A stretch of DNA of 40,644 nt, taken from assembly GCA_025938035.1 (NCBI GenBank), contig JAICQE010000014.1, positions 1 to 40,644 of the forward strand, in the 5' to 3' direction. A program made the translations under genes and the position numbers. This stretch comes from Vicinamibacteria bacterium. Lineage in GTDB: Bacteria; Acidobacteriota; Vicinamibacteria; Vicinamibacterales; UBA2999. Position 1 is the stretch's first letter. Every line of letters starts with the position of its first letter. The notes under the pieces were generated by a model. That model made no database searches and was not told where the DNA came from. It saw only the letters and a list, made by a program, of their open reading frames with translations. Of the stretch, positions 40,543 to 40,644 are shown one piece after another.

Positions 40543-40581
40543 GCCTCTGAGGATGGTCCTAGCACCCCTGAACTACCGAAG

Positions 40582-40644
40582 GGTCCGCCTGAAGGCGGAC
40601 ACTACATGAACACTCCCAACGGTCCGCCTGAAGGCGGACACTAC
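40582..40644 (+). repeat. Two direct REP-like palindromes at the window end
   Basis: Perfect copies of GG-TCCGCCTGAAGGCGGA-CACTAC lie at 40582-40605 and 40621-40644, 39 bases apart start to start. The second ends on the last base of the window, which suggests that the assembly stopped at a high-copy repeat. Confidence 0.9.

Overview
The window is about 40.6 kb of dense, GC-rich bacterial DNA holding 29 genes, no rRNA or tRNA gene, and no gene-free stretch longer than about 200 bases. The gene content points to an Acidobacteriota soil bacterium, probably of the Vicinamibacteria type. This is inferred from a DUF3738/TIGR03435 protein, a DUF1501/DUF1800 pair, secreted proteins with the ending FEYACHEGNYAMRNIL, and many exported hydrolases with signal peptides. 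No phylogenetic marker gene is present, so the assignment is not proven.

Layout. 0.2-5 kb: an RND efflux adaptor and inner-membrane pump, then a small secreted cupin. 5-11.3 kb, minus strand: a PQQ beta-propeller dehydrogenase and a run of amidohydrolase, Abhydrolase_10-type protein, acidobacterial secreted protein and a 98-residue protein. 11.3-13.2 kb, plus strand: a cyclase-family metalloenzyme and an alpha/beta hydrolase. 13.2-22.7 kb, plus strand: a compact block of an RTX-like calcium-binding secreted protein, a giant UPF0182 membrane protein, a flippase-like membrane protein (PF03706 type) and a second UPF0182 protein. 22.5-28.1 kb, minus strand: an ArsB-type permease, a small secreted protein, a DUF1501 protein and a DUF1800 protein with an unusual TPR/beta-propeller front end. 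28.3-32.1 kb, minus strand: a three-gene signalling operon of sensor kinase, receiver-SpoIIE phosphatase and OmpR-type regulator. 32.3-39.5 kb: a small calcium-site protein, a metallo-beta-lactamase-fold lipoprotein, a double glyoxalase-fold protein, a type-B carboxylesterase, an MFS permease, a secreted unknown, a DUF3738 protein and a 56-residue protein. 39.5-40.5 kb: a stand-alone EVE-HNH nuclease, probably a modification-dependent (type IV) restriction enzyme.

Regulation and repeats. A 27-base element containing the perfect palindrome TGTCAAGGTTTCTTGACA occurs upstream of the RTX/UPF0182 block and, inverted, upstream of the DUF1800 operon. A degenerate third copy precedes the kinase operon. 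All three have the same orientation relative to the downstream gene, which suggests a small local regulon. A separate palindrome resembling a BlaI/MecI operator covers the -10 box of the DUF3738 gene. At least five genes have a -10-like hexamer 6-7 bases before the start codon and no Shine-Dalgarno sequence, so leaderless mRNAs are likely. Short palindromes with core GTCCGCCTGAAGGCGGAC are scattered between genes, sit inside one coding region and form the right end of the window. A second repeat family consists of arrays of exactly four ATGCAAA-like heptamers.

The best candidates for something undescribed are the UPF0182 - flippase - UPF0182 sandwich behind an RTX-like protein, and the shared palindrome that may tie it to the kinase/phosphatase operon and the DUF1800/DUF1501 operon.
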